A stretch of 64,000 nucleotides of DNA from Myxococcales bacterium (GCA_016793325.1 JAEUKI010000052.1:558001-622000); one strand, 5' to 3'. Positions 37,827-46,578 are shown, counted from the first letter of the stretch. Numbers and translations: made by a program. Notes: generated by a model from the sequence alone, not told the origin.

Positions 37827-38469
37827 CCGCTGGCTGCGCCGGCGCGAGCGGGCGATCGCGATTGGGGCGCTCGCCGAGGTCACACTCCCAGAGTTGAACG
37901 TCCGCGTGCTCTCGTCGCGGGTCTTCGACCTGCTGCCCGTAGGGGACCGCCGAGCTCAATCGCCAGCCGTTTTCCGTGAGCAAGAGCCCTTCGACCCAAG
38001 AGCCCCAGAGCGCGTCGCGCTCGGCGCCGACGATCAACAATCGATCGACCACGAGGGCTGGCGCGCGTAGTCCATCGGGGCCGTTGCGCTCAGCGATCCG
38101 CGCTCCGCGCGCGCAAAACCCGACGAGCGGCGTGTCGCCGAGCGATCGAAAGTGAACCCACCGCGCTTCACCGTCGGTCGACTCGGTCCCCACCTGCGCG
38201 CCTTGAATTCGTGTGAGCGCTGACTCCGTGTAGAGCTGCGAGACCTCGTCGGGCCGCAGCCGCGCCGCGCGGTGCGCGTCCGCTCCGCGCGCGACAAAGG
38301 CTGCGCGAAGCGACACGACCGCCTCGCGGAGCCGCGCCGTTGTCCACTCGGCGTCTGGTCGCTCTCCGCTGCCGACGGGCGTGACCGGGCGCAGGCCCGG
38401 CGCGATCGACGTGTTGTTGCAGCTCGCGGCAGCGATCGAAACGAGCGCTGCGAAGACCACGCGCTTCAC
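37804..38469 (-). CDS. Hypothetical lipoprotein, last gene of three-lipoprotein operon
   Basis: 221 residues from GTG 38469, which overlaps the TGA of the preceding gene (GTGA). The signal peptide has lipobox AAASC (VVFAALVSIAAASC). The mature part begins with helices (LREAVVSLRAAFVARGADAH) and continues with strands (GEARWVHFRSLGDTPLVGFC; AERDALWGSWVEGLLL). It does not show the two-cysteine module of its two upstream partners. Function is unknown. Tight coupling suggests it forms one envelope complex with them. Confidence 0.72.
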   Translation of the reverse strand: MKRVVFAALVSIAAASCNNTSIAPGLRPVTPVGSGERPDAEWTTARLREAVVSLRAAFVARGADAHRAARLRPDEVSQLYTESALTRIQGAQVGTESTDGEARWVHFRSLGDTPLVGFCARGARIAERNGPDGLRAPALVVDRLLIVGAERDALWGSWVEGLLLTENGWRLSSAVPYGQQVEDPRREHADVQLWECDLGERPNRDRPLAPAQPAVTRSAAP

Positions 38470-40208
38470 GGTGGGGTTGCTCCAGTTTCGGCGAATCGCT
38501 CGTTGTCGGGGCGCTCGAAGCGCTGCCAGAGCGCGTCTCGTTCGGGCTCGCGCGGCTCGAGCTCGACCTCGAGTCGAACGCGCGTCGGCAAGACGACACA
38601 GTGCGTGAGCCGCGCCGAGCCGAAGCCCGACCCGCGCGCGAGCTCGGCGCCCGACGGGCCTCGAAGCGTCAGAGACAGCGGCGAGAGCGGGCGACCGACG
38701 GACACGATCGCGCGGGTGCACGTTCCGGCGGACAGGTCGAACTCGCGCGCGCGCGCCGCGGACGCGCCCACGCGAAGGCGCTCGGGCGGCGCGATCGATC
38801 GCCACGGCGCCGCGTGCGCGAGCTGTTGCGAAAACGCCTCCGCGACGAGGAGCCGCTCGACGCCCTGTGTCCACGGCGGCGCTGCGATGGTGCCCGTCAC
38901 GAGCGCGAGCTCTCCGCCGCCGACTTCGACGCGTTGTCTCGCGAGCACCCGCTCGCGGCTCGTCGCGCAGAGCACCGTCGAGGTCGCGCTGTCTGCGTAC
39001 GCGCCGCGCGCGAGCAGCTCGCCGCTGTCATCGAAGACGGCGAGCGCGTTGCGGCCAACACCTCGCCCAGCGACCGACGAGACGAGCGTGCATCGCGCGG
39101 GTTCGAGCTGCATCGCGCTCTCGCGAGACTCGGACATCGCGAACGCAACGGGCGCGAGGGCGTTGACTGGCGCGAAGCCGAGCGCGGAAAAGCGCGCGCG
39201 AATCGAGGCGATTCGCTGCTCGATGGGCGTCGGTGAGAGCGCGATCGACGTGCGCTCTCCGAGCCAGAGCGTGTTCGATCCTCCGAAGGACGCCGCGTCC
39301 GCCGCGAACGCGAGGACGACGGCGCTGCCCGCGGACTGGCCGCGGACCTCGACGCGCATCGGCCCCTGAGCGCTCGGGCAGAGCTGCGCCGCCGCGTCGC
39401 GATCGGGACGAGCGTCGAACGCTTGGAGCTCGTTGTCGCCGTCGAGCACGCGCAGATCGACGCTCGCGCCCTCGTTGTCAGCGATCGCCGCGAACGTGTA
39501 GCAGCGGTCCGGCGTGACCGACACGGGAACGCTCACCGCGCCGCCCGCCGCGAAGGACAACCGCGTCGCGTCGTTGAGCGGCGCGAATCCCCGACGCGCG
39601 AGGCTCGCGCGCAGCTCGCTCATGCGTCGCTCGGAGTCGCTCGCGTTGTTGCGCGTCGAGACCGCTGTTCCCGGGCGACCGCCGACGACGCGCGCGATCG
39701 CTTCCATCGCGCGACGGTCCCCTGTGAACAGCGCGAGCGCGTACGCGCCTTCGCCTTCGAACGCCTGCGCCACGTGAAACACGCGCCGCGCTTCGTCGGC
39801 GCAGAGCTGCACGGTGGGATGCGAATCGGGCTCGACGTCTTCGACGAGCAGCTCGCCCTCCGCGTCGTACACGCGCGCGTCGAGGTCGCTCACGCCCGGC
39901 GACGCAAACGCGACGAGCGACACGCACGTCCCCGCGGGAACATCGACGCCGCTCGTCACGCTCTGCCGTTCTGTGAGAAATCCGTTGGCGACATAGCGTA
40001 CGAACCGCGCGCCCGACGGCGCCGCGCCGCGAACGATCGCCTCGACGCGCTGCGCGAGAATCGCCGGCGGTGCTTCGGCGGTCTGCGACGGGCGATCGAC
40101 GCGCGGCGCGGATCGACGCGCGGCCGTCGTCGGCGGACAACGGAGCGGCTGCGTGTGCTGCGCGCACGCGCCGAGCGCGACGAGGGTGAGCGCGAATCGA
40201 CGCTTCAC
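38466..40208 (-). CDS. Lipoprotein with four two-cysteine beta modules
   Basis: 580 residues from GTG 40208, overlapping the stop of the upstream gene. The lipobox is VALGAC. The mature protein has four copies of a ~65-residue module with Cys about 43 residues apart: AGTCVSLVAFAS ... VQLCADE; DRCYTFAAIAD ... AQLCPSA; ARCTLVSSVAG ... TVLCATS; GTCTRAIVSVG ... THCVVLP. Each has a central D-x-x-G-x-L turn (YDAEGELL; FDDSGELLARG). Spacers carry R-x7-LGF-x-P helices (RASLARRGFAPLNDA; RARFSALGFAPVNAL). The layout suggests disulfide-stapled beta-sandwiches, possibly related to pre-peptidase C-terminal domains. Function is unknown. Confidence 0.75.
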   Translation of the reverse strand: MKRRFALTLVALGACAQHTQPLRCPPTTAARRSAPRVDRPSQTAEAPPAILAQRVEAIVRGAAPSGARFVRYVANGFLTERQSVTSGVDVPAGTCVSLVAFASPGVSDLDARVYDAEGELLVEDVEPDSHPTVQLCADEARRVFHVAQAFEGEGAYALALFTGDRRAMEAIARVVGGRPGTAVSTRNNASDSERRMSELRASLARRGFAPLNDATRLSFAAGGAVSVPVSVTPDRCYTFAAIADNEGASVDLRVLDGDNELQAFDARPDRDAAAQLCPSAQGPMRVEVRGQSAGSAVVLAFAADAASFGGSNTLWLGERTSIALSPTPIEQRIASIRARFSALGFAPVNALAPVAFAMSESRESAMQLEPARCTLVSSVAGRGVGRNALAVFDDSGELLARGAYADSATSTVLCATSRERVLARQRVEVGGGELALVTGTIAAPPWTQGVERLLVAEAFSQQLAHAAPWRSIAPPERLRVGASAARAREFDLSAGTCTRAIVSVGRPLSPLSLTLRGPSGAELARGSGFGSARLTHCVVLPTRVRLEVELEPREPERDALWQRFERPDNERFAETGATPP

Positions 40209-41554
40209 GGCGCGGCTCCATCGTCGAACACCGCGAGCAAGAACTCGCCGCGGTTTGTCGCGGACCGCACAGTGATCCGCATCGTGCGGGCGCGATCGGC
40301 GCAGTACCACACGCGCGGCGTCGCGGCGCCGCCGGTGTCGGACGCGACGAGCGCGCCGCGATCGTCCGAGAGAGAGAGCTCCACGGGCGTTCCTGCGGTG
40401 GCGACGGAGAGCATCGCGCACTGGTGCGCGACGAAATCGATCGGCATCGTGAGCGGCGCGACCGCAGCAGCGACGCGCATCAGCGTGCGCACGTGTCCTA
40501 GCGAACGCGTGAGGGCCTCGCCGTGCAGCTCGAGTACGCCCGCGCGCACCTCGCCGACCACGTCGCTCGGCAGCGCGAGTCGCTCGTCGAGCAGCAGCGC
40601 TTGAAGCGCGAATCGCGCGCTCTCCCGCGTGGTCAATCGCACTTGATACATGCCGCTGCGAACGACGCAGCCGCGCACGAGCGGATCTCTGTCGAGCGTT
40701 CGCTGCGGAACGATCGCGCGTCCATCCGGATCCCGAAGCTCGAGCGTGAGCGGCTCGCTGTCCGCGTCGGTCGTGACGAGCACCCCGTAGCAGCGGCCTG
40801 CCTCGAGCTCGATTCGCTCGATCGCGGGCGCGCGTCGATCGACTTCGCCCGTGAGCGCCTCGGCGAGCGGACGATAGCCGAGCTGCGCGAGTCTGCTGCG
40901 TTGTCGCGCGGCGGCGTCGAGCGCGATCTCCACCGCGGGATCTGCGCCCACCGCGGCTCTCGGCGTTCGCGGTCCAGTGAGGCTTCCGTCGCGCGTGTCG
41001 CCGAGGACTCGATCGAGGTCCGGCGCCACGACCGGGGGCTGCGCGACGACGAGCAGCGCGAGCTGACCCTGGCCCTCCACCGCGCGCAAGACGACCGAGA
41101 GCGCGCTCTCGGCGCGCGCGCAGAGGCGCAGATACGGCGTCGCGTCGCTAGCGTTTTCACCGAGCAAAATGCCTGATGAATCATGAATGCGAAGCCCGAC
41201 CTTGCGCAGCGCGCGCACGCCCACGGCGACGAAGCCCAGGCACTGCCCTCGCCCGACGCGCACGGTCGCGACGCGCGCGCCGCCCGGCGGAACAAACGCG
41301 CTCCACTCGGCGTCGACCGCGCGGCCGCCGCGTTCACGAAACGCCTCGACGACCGCTTCGATCCGCGTTCGTAGCGATGCGACGACGGGCTCGTTCGGCC
41401 GAGGCGCGCTCGCGGCCCGCGCGTCTCCGCTCGAAGCTTCGCGCGGAGGCACCGCCGGACCAACGCGATCCTCGGTCGTGCTCAGCGGCGTGCGACACGC
41501 GCCGAGCGCGAGCGCTGCGAGCGCGATGGGAGCGATGGTTCGACGTGCGAGCAC
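40205..41554 (-). CDS. Lipoprotein with three two-cysteine beta modules
   Basis: 449 residues, GTG start, lipobox ALGAC. It is a paralogue of the next gene, with three modules: GQCLGFVAVGV ... LRLCARA; GRCYGVLVTTDAD ... RGCVVRS; HQCAMLSVATAG ... VWYCADR. The D-x-x-G turns are conserved (HDSSGILLGE; RDPDGRAIV; SDDRGALVASD). The inter-module helix RQRSRLAQLGYRPLAEA matches the LGF-x-P spacers of the partner. It is first in the operon, with a candidate promoter just upstream, and its stop overlaps the GTG of the next gene. Confidence 0.75.
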   Translation of the reverse strand: MLARRTIAPIALAALALGACRTPLSTTEDRVGPAVPPREASSGDARAASAPRPNEPVVASLRTRIEAVVEAFRERGGRAVDAEWSAFVPPGGARVATVRVGRGQCLGFVAVGVRALRKVGLRIHDSSGILLGENASDATPYLRLCARAESALSVVLRAVEGQGQLALLVVAQPPVVAPDLDRVLGDTRDGSLTGPRTPRAAVGADPAVEIALDAAARQRSRLAQLGYRPLAEALTGEVDRRAPAIERIELEAGRCYGVLVTTDADSEPLTLELRDPDGRAIVPQRTLDRDPLVRGCVVRSGMYQVRLTTRESARFALQALLLDERLALPSDVVGEVRAGVLELHGEALTRSLGHVRTLMRVAAAVAPLTMPIDFVAHQCAMLSVATAGTPVELSLSDDRGALVASDTGGAATPRVWYCADRARTMRITVRSATNRGEFLLAVFDDGAAP

Positions 41555-41575
41555 TTGGAGCGAAGACCGGCACGC

Positions 41576-41605
41576 GTTCTACCCGCGCGGCTCGCGCATG
41601 GTCAA
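41576..41605 (-). promoter_or_regulatory. Candidate promoter of three-lipoprotein operon
   Basis: On the minus strand: TTGACC, 18-bp spacer, TAGAAC (5 of 6 and 4 of 6 matches). It predicts a start about 15 nt before the GTG at 41554. The DUF882 gene diverges from the same 192-bp region. Confidence 0.4.
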
Positions 41606-41746
41606 TCAATGCGGCGGGCAGGATCGACCGAACGTCGTCGCGCAACAAAATCACCGGCGGGTTCATCGCGGGCCCCGCGCACCGGGCGGCGCGCAGGGCC
41701 GTTCGCTTGACCGACCCGCGTGAGCAATGCTCGACTGCCGGCCAGA

Positions 41747-42670
41747 ATGCGGGCAAAGACCAGCGCTTCGATCTTTGCGTGGCTCGCGGCCACCGCGCTC
41801 GTACGCCTCAGCCACGCGCAGCCCCGCGTCGATGGTGGCGCGATCGCCGACGCGAGCGTCACGAGCGTCGCCTCCGCGGACGCCGGGTCGAGCGCCGCGA
41901 CCGCGGCCGTTTCGCGCCCGACGACGGCCGATCCTCGATTTGCAGCGCTTCCGGAGCTGACCTTTCGCGCGATCAACACGCGCGAGACCGTACGCGCGCG
42001 GCTCTATCGCGCGGACGGAACGGTCGATCCCGCGGTCGTCGAGCGCCTCGCGAGGCTCCTGCGCGATCTCCCGACGGGCGAGTCGTCGCCCGTTGTCGTG
42101 CGGACCTTGCAGCTGATCGTGAAGGTCGCGACGCACTTCGACGCGCGCGAGATCGAGGTGGTCTCTGCGTATCGCACGGGTCGAAGCTCGAGCGGCCGAC
42201 GGGTGCGCCGCGAGGGCTACCACGGCGTCGGAAGCGCGATCGATTTTCGGATTCCGAGCGTCGAACCCGCGTTGATCGCCGCGTACGCGCGGACGTTTTC
42301 GCACGTTGGGGTGGGGCTGTACCCGCGGCTCGGCTTCGTGCACATCGACTCGCGCGAGCAGTCTTTTTTCTGGGAGAACCGCGCGGGCCGGAGTCATCAC
42401 GGCTGGGATCGTCCCCTCGCGCGCGACGGCGTTCCCGAGCGCGAGCGGTCTTGGAGCTCGGACGCGGATCTCCCTTGGGACCCTCCCGGAGTGTCGATCA
42501 CGCTGGATACACACCCACGAACGGCGCCGGGCGCTCACCGAAGCCGCCGTCACGCCCGTCGTGGACGACACCACCGACGCCATCGAACGCATCGCCGCGG
42601 ACGACTTCCGCTGCATGTATTCAGCGGCGGTGGTGGTGCGCAGGGCGGCGGAACGAGCGGCGCGCAGTAG
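41747..42670 (+). CDS. DUF882 / M15-type peptidase-like exported protein
   Basis: 307 residues from ATG 41747 (an in-frame GTG at 41720 would add nine). The signal peptide is SIFAWLAATALVRLSHAQ. After a Ser/Ala-rich stretch comes a DUF882 domain related to D-Ala-D-Ala carboxypeptidases: VVSAYRTGRSSS, YHGVGSAIDFRIP (His and Asp zinc ligands) and RLGFVHIDSRE (second His). The family acts on, or binds, peptidoglycan. The C-terminal tail is unusual, very rich in His and Arg (RSRRHARRGRHHRRHRTHRR) and then Gly. The tail could be a nucleic-acid or polymer-binding extension, or an extension caused by a lost stop codon. Confidence 0.8.
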   Translation: MRAKTSASIFAWLAATALVRLSHAQPRVDGGAIADASVTSVASADAGSSAATAAVSRPTTADPRFAALPELTFRAINTRETVRARLYRADGTVDPAVVERLARLLRDLPTGESSPVVVRTLQLIVKVATHFDAREIEVVSAYRTGRSSSGRRVRREGYHGVGSAIDFRIPSVEPALIAAYARTFSHVGVGLYPRLGFVHIDSREQSFFWENRAGRSHHGWDRPLARDGVPERERSWSSDADLPWDPPGVSITLDTHPRTAPGAHRSRRHARRGRHHRRHRTHRRGRLPLHVFSGGGGAQGGGTSGAQ

Positions 42671-42676
42671 CCACGA

Positions 42677-44482
42677 CTACGCGCGGATCGGGAGCGCGAC
42701 CATCGACCCCTGCAGCACGCGTCGCGCCGCGGGAAACTCCGTGAGGTGCGCTCCGATCGCGGACGACGCCTCGTTCAGCTCCTCGAAAATCGTGGCGTTT
42801 TGCGCGCCGAACTCAGCGACGCGCTCGCGCAGCGCGCCGATCTCGTGCTCGACCTCTGCGTTGAGCGCGCCGAGCCGACCCTTGAGCTGACTCACTTGGA
42901 AGCGAAGGTCTTCGGCGGCCGCCGTTCGAGACTCGTGCAGCGATTTGCACTCGGCCAGCTCGACCTGCGCTTGCCGCCACGCGGTCGCGCGTCGCGCGGC
43001 CGTCTCGACCGCCTGCGCGGCCTCGACCGACTCGAGCACGCCCTCGCCCACGATGGCGCGCGACTCGTCCCACGCGGTCTTGAATTCGTGGGCGCTCTGC
43101 TCGGCGCGTTGCCCCGCGCGATCGAGCCGACGAAGCACGTCTTCGAGCTGCCGCTTGAGCGCGCTCTCGTCGCGCGAGAGCTCGTCGAGGGCGCGTCCGA
43201 TTCGCTCGCGCGCCCCGCTCGCGTCCGCCTCGCGCTCGGCCAATTGTCGCCCGAGGCGATCGAGCTCGGACTCGGTGCGCACCGCGCGATCGACGAGCGC
43301 CTCGAAGCGCCCGAACTGCTGATCCAGCCACTCGGGAACGTCCCTGCGCGGATACGCGAGCGTGATCGCCTCGCGAAAGACCGTCCGTCGCTCGACCCAA
43401 TGGCGCGTTCCCGCAGCGACGGCCGTGGGGTGCTCCGCGCCCCGCTCGGCGCGGGTGACGCCCTCGCCCGAGCGCTCTTGCTCGATCCGCGCGAGTGCTT
43501 CGACGAACGCCTCCGCCGGGAGCGTGAGCGACACCTGCGGCGTCGGCGCGGTGTTCGGCTCGGGAAACAGCGCGAGCAGCGCCTGGAGCTCGTCGAGCAA
43601 GTGGTACGCGTCGCGATGTCTCTGCGCCGGGTCCTTCGAGAGGAGCTTCGCGACGACCGCGTCGATCTCGGGCGGGATGCTCGAGACGAACTGCGAGGGC
43701 GCGGGCGGCGTGTTTCGCAGGTGCTTCACGATCAGCTCCGCGGTCGACCCCTCGAAGGGCAGCCGCGTCGTGAGCATCTCGAACATCACGACGCCGAGCG
43801 CGTAGAGGTCCGCGGGCGGACCCACGTTGGGCGCGCCGCGCGCTTGTTCGGGCGAGAGGTACTCGGGCGTTCCGAACACCGAGCCCACCGCGGTGAGGCG
43901 CATCTCGTCGTTGACGCGCGCGAGGCCGAAGTCGAGGAGCTTGACGTGCGTCTTTCCGTCGCGCTGCGTGAGAAAGATGTTCTCTGGCTTGAGATCACGG
44001 TGGATCACCTCGAGCTCGTGCGCTCGCGCGAGCGCTCGGCACACTTGCATCAAGAGGTCGATCACCTCGCGCGGCGCCATCGGTCCGCGCGCGATCTTGT
44101 GGTTGAGCGGCTCGCCTTCGAGCAGCTCCATCACGAGGTAGACGAGCTTGCCCTCGTCGCCGTAGTCCGTGATGTCGACGATGTGCTCGTGACGAATGCG
44201 GTTGGTGGCGCGCGCTTCTCGCAGAAATCGCTGCCGTTGCGTCGCGTCCGACGCGAGGTCGGGCGCGAGAAACTTGATCGCGACCTTGCGGCCGAGGACG
44301 TCGTTCGACGCGCGGTAGACCGACGCCATTCCGCCGGCCCCGATCTTCGATTCGACGCGATAGCGCCCGCCGATCGTGCGCCCGATCAGCGGGTCGGGCA
44401 TGTCCACGAGCGGCGCGCCGTCGACGGGACAAGTCGTGGCGTGGCCCATCAGGCGAAGACCGCACTGCGAGCAAATTTTCAC
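42677..44482 (-). CDS. Ser/Thr protein kinase with N-terminal zinc-ribbon and coiled coil
   Basis: 601 residues from GTG 44482, which has GAGG at proper spacing. The frame is open further upstream. Residues 1-25 hold Cys4, Cys7 and Cys18 in a truncated zinc-ribbon (CSQCGLRLMGHATTCPVDG). The kinase domain spans about 35-310: glycine loop GAGGMASVY, Lys70 (VAIKFL), HRDLKPENIF (Asp163), LLDFGLARV and EYLSPEQARG. The C-terminal ~230 residues are a long coiled coil (ELDRLGRQLAEREADASGAR). No membrane segment is seen, so it is cytosolic. It is divergent from the cysteine-biosynthesis operon and shares its upstream region. Confidence 0.9.
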   Translation of the reverse strand: MKICSQCGLRLMGHATTCPVDGAPLVDMPDPLIGRTIGGRYRVESKIGAGGMASVYRASNDVLGRKVAIKFLAPDLASDATQRQRFLREARATNRIRHEHIVDITDYGDEGKLVYLVMELLEGEPLNHKIARGPMAPREVIDLLMQVCRALARAHELEVIHRDLKPENIFLTQRDGKTHVKLLDFGLARVNDEMRLTAVGSVFGTPEYLSPEQARGAPNVGPPADLYALGVVMFEMLTTRLPFEGSTAELIVKHLRNTPPAPSQFVSSIPPEIDAVVAKLLSKDPAQRHRDAYHLLDELQALLALFPEPNTAPTPQVSLTLPAEAFVEALARIEQERSGEGVTRAERGAEHPTAVAAGTRHWVERRTVFREAITLAYPRRDVPEWLDQQFGRFEALVDRAVRTESELDRLGRQLAEREADASGARERIGRALDELSRDESALKRQLEDVLRRLDRAGQRAEQSAHEFKTAWDESRAIVGEGVLESVEAAQAVETAARRATAWRQAQVELAECKSLHESRTAAAEDLRFQVSQLKGRLGALNAEVEHEIGALRERVAEFGAQNATIFEELNEASSAIGAHLTEFPAARRVLQGSMVALPIRA

Positions 44483-44570
44483 GAGCGACCTCGGCTGCGC
44501 ATGGCTTCGAGCAACGCGATCGTACGCCAACCACGACGCGTCGCGCAGCAATCACGAGCGTCGCGCGAGC

Positions 44571-44600
44571 TTGACACTTAGGGGGGCCGTTTTTCATAAC
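44571..44600 (+). promoter_or_regulatory. Candidate promoter of cysteine operon
   Basis: A perfect TTGACA, 18-bp spacer and CATAAC (4 of 6), upstream of cysK. The predicted start is near 44607, leaving about 11 nt before the GTG at 44618. A good AGGA ribosome site (44610-44613) falls inside that short leader. No riboswitch-like structure fits in the 135-bp divergent region. Confidence 0.45.
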
Positions 44601-44617
44601 GACCACCTCAGGACATC

Positions 44618-45568
44618 GTGGCGATCGTCGACAGCTTGCTAGACCTCGTGGGCAACACGAGCCTGCTCAAATTGCGCAGCGTGGTCGGGGAGGACTCCGC
44701 AGAGGTGTGGGTCAAGCTCGAGCAGCAAAATCCCGGCGGAAGCGTGAAGGACCGCATCGCACTCGCCATGCTCGAGCGCGCTGAACGCGAGGGCCGCCTC
44801 GCGCGCGGCGGCACCGTGATCGAGCCCACGAGTGGAAATACTGGAATCGGACTCGCCCTCGCATGTGCGGTGAAGGGCTACAAGCTCGTGCTCACCATGC
44901 CCGAGAGCATGAGCCTCGAGCGTCGCGCGTTGCTGAGCGCGTATGGCGTCGAGGTCGTGCTCACGTCCGAAGAGCTGCAGATGGACGGCGCGATCGCGCG
45001 CGCCCACGAGCTCGCCGCTGAGCGGGGCGACGCGTTCATCCCGTCCCAGTTTCGCAACGAAGCCAACCCCGCGACGCACGAAGAGCACACGGGACCCGAG
45101 GTGCTGCGCGCGCTCGGAGGCGCGCCCGACGCGTTCGTCGCCGCGGTCGGAACGGGCGGGACCATCACCGGCGTTGGTCGCTGCTTCGCGAAGTCCGGAC
45201 ACGCGACGCGCATGATCGCCGTCGAGCCCGAGTCGTGCGCGACGCTCTCGCGCGACGAGCGAGGACCGACGAAAATCCAGGGAATCGGCGCGGGATTCGT
45301 CCCGTCGATCGTTGATCGATCGGTGATTCACGAGGTTCGCACGGTGAGCGATGAGCGCGCGTGGGAGACCAAGCTGCGCCTCGCTCGAAGCGAAGGGCTG
45401 CTCGTTGGGATCTCCGCCGGCGCCAACGTCGCGATCGCGCTCGACGTCGCGCGCGAGCTCGGCGCAGGAAAGCGCGTCGTCACCATGCTCTGCGACACCG
45501 GCGAGCGGTACTTCTCGCTCGCCGCCCACTTCGACGCGCCCTCGGCGGACGGAGCCGTTCGGCGATGA
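44618..45568 (+). CDS. cysK: Cysteine synthase, O-acetylserine sulfhydrylase type
   Basis: 316 residues, GTG start with AGGA 4 nt upstream. Fold-type II PLP enzyme: NPGGSVKDRIALAM carries the PLP Lys, PTSGNTGIGLA binds substrate carboxylate, GTGGTITGVG binds the cofactor phosphate, and KIQGIGAGFVP is the segment typical of OAS-dependent CysK. It makes cysteine from O-acetylserine and sulfide. It is the first gene of a six-gene operon and its TGA overlaps the ATG of the E1-like gene (ATGA). A second, different cysteine synthase follows in the same operon. Confidence 0.93.
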   Translation: MAIVDSLLDLVGNTSLLKLRSVVGEDSAEVWVKLEQQNPGGSVKDRIALAMLERAEREGRLARGGTVIEPTSGNTGIGLALACAVKGYKLVLTMPESMSLERRALLSAYGVEVVLTSEELQMDGAIARAHELAAERGDAFIPSQFRNEANPATHEEHTGPEVLRALGGAPDAFVAAVGTGGTITGVGRCFAKSGHATRMIAVEPESCATLSRDERGPTKIQGIGAGFVPSIVDRSVIHEVRTVSDERAWETKLRLARSEGLLVGISAGANVAIALDVARELGAGKRVVTMLCDTGERYFSLAAHFDAPSADGAVRR

Positions 45569-46281
45569 GCGCTCGCGTGCTGCTCGTGGGCGTCGGCGGC
45601 ATCGGTCACCCGTGCGCCCTCGCCCTCGCTGCGGTGCCCGACATCGAGCTCGTATTTCTCGATGACGACCGCGTCGAGCGCAGCAATCTCCACAGGCTCG
45701 TCGCCTTCGACGAGGCGCACGTGGGAGCGCCCAAGGCGCACGCGCTCGCAGAGCACATCGAGCGTGAGCTTCACGCGACGCGCCCCGTGGTGATCGTCGA
45801 TCGCGCGACGCCCGACTCGGTCCGCGCGCACGTCGACGACGCGGACATCGTCGTCGAAGGGAGCGACAATTTCGCGACGAAGTTCCTCGTGGCGGACGCG
45901 TGTGGCCTCGCGGGCAAGCCCTCGGTCCACGGCGCCGCCGTCGGCTGGAGCGGGACGGTGCTCTCCGTCGTCCCCGCGCGGTCTGCGTGCTACCGATGCG
46001 TCTTCGAGGACCTCCCGGTCGGCGATGCTGTCGACTGCGCCACCGCCGGCGTATTTGCGCCGGTGACCGCCATGATCGGCGCGGTGATGGCCGCCCACGT
46101 CCGCGAGATGCTCGGCCCCGAGCCAGCGCGAGCCGCGAAGCTGTCGCACTTCGACGCGACTGCTGGCATGTTTCGGCACCGAACGATGCAAAGGCGCTCG
46201 GATTGTCCGCTCTGTTGCGAGGCTCGCGTCATCACGGCGATCGACGCGAGCCGGTATTCAGCGCCGCTCTGCTCGCACTGA
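45565..46281 (+). CDS. E1-like sulfur-carrier adenylyltransferase without N-terminal arm
   Basis: 238 residues of the ThiF/MoeB/HesA family. It starts directly at the nucleotide fold: MSARVLLVGVGGIGHPCALA has the Gly loop at residues 9-14. Arg44 (RSNLHRL), Lys57 (GAPKAHA) and Asp101 (GSDNFATK) correspond to catalytic residues Arg73, Lys86 and Asp130 of MoeB. Two zinc CxxC pairs are Cys142/145 (ACYRCVF) and Cys214/217 (DCPLCCE), and Cys158 sits where ThiF has its active-site Cys. The usual first ~25 residues (RYxRQ arm, whose Arg reaches the neighbouring active site in MoeB) are missing. The ATG overlaps the cysK stop, leaving no room for them. Predicted reaction: AMP activation of the carrier encoded next. 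Confidence 0.88.
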   Translation: MSARVLLVGVGGIGHPCALALAAVPDIELVFLDDDRVERSNLHRLVAFDEAHVGAPKAHALAEHIERELHATRPVVIVDRATPDSVRAHVDDADIVVEGSDNFATKFLVADACGLAGKPSVHGAAVGWSGTVLSVVPARSACYRCVFEDLPVGDAVDCATAGVFAPVTAMIGAVMAAHVREMLGPEPARAAKLSHFDATAGMFRHRTMQRRSDCPLCCEARVITAIDASRYSAPLCSH

Positions 46282-46302
46282 TTCACTGGAGATCATTCTT
46301 CC

Positions 46303-46578
46303 ATGGCCATCTCGATCCGAATCCCCGCGTCGCTCCGAACGCTCACGCAAGCGAAAGAAGAGGTCACCGTCGACGGCGCCACCGTGCGCGCCGCGCTCGC
46401 CGACCTCGACGCGAAGTTCCCCGGCTTCAAAGATCGCTTGCTCGACGACAAGGGCGTGAAGCGTTTCATGAACGTGTACCTCGGTGACGAAGACATCCGC
46501 TTCCTCGACGGGCTCGACACGCCCGTGAAGGACGGAGACTCGCTCACGATCGTCCCGGCCATCGCGGGCGGACGCTGA
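46303..46578 (+). CDS. cysO: MoaD/ThiS-family sulfur carrier, CysO-like
   Basis: 91 residues with the ubiquitin-like fold of MoaD: MAISIRIPASLRTLTQAKEE, MNVYLGDEDIRFLDGLDTP and VKDGDSLTIVPAIAGGR. The C-terminus reads Gly-Gly-Arg, so one residue must be removed before the Gly-Gly can be adenylated and thiocarboxylated. Mycobacterial CysO delivers sulfur to CysM, and the peptidase Mec then frees cysteine from the carrier. Homologues of both CysM and Mec are encoded here, which makes CysO a better call than MoaD (no moaE) or ThiS (no thiG). GGAG lies 11 nt before the ATG. Confidence 0.88.
   Translation: MAISIRIPASLRTLTQAKEEVTVDGATVRAALADLDAKFPGFKDRLLDDKGVKRFMNVYLGDEDIRFLDGLDTPVKDGDSLTIVPAIAGGR

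Noticed and set aside
46303..46578. Molybdopterin (MoaD) or thiamine (ThiS) carrier
   Set aside because: No moaE, thiG or thiE is adjacent. CysM and a JAMM peptidase in the same operon point to a CysO-type role.
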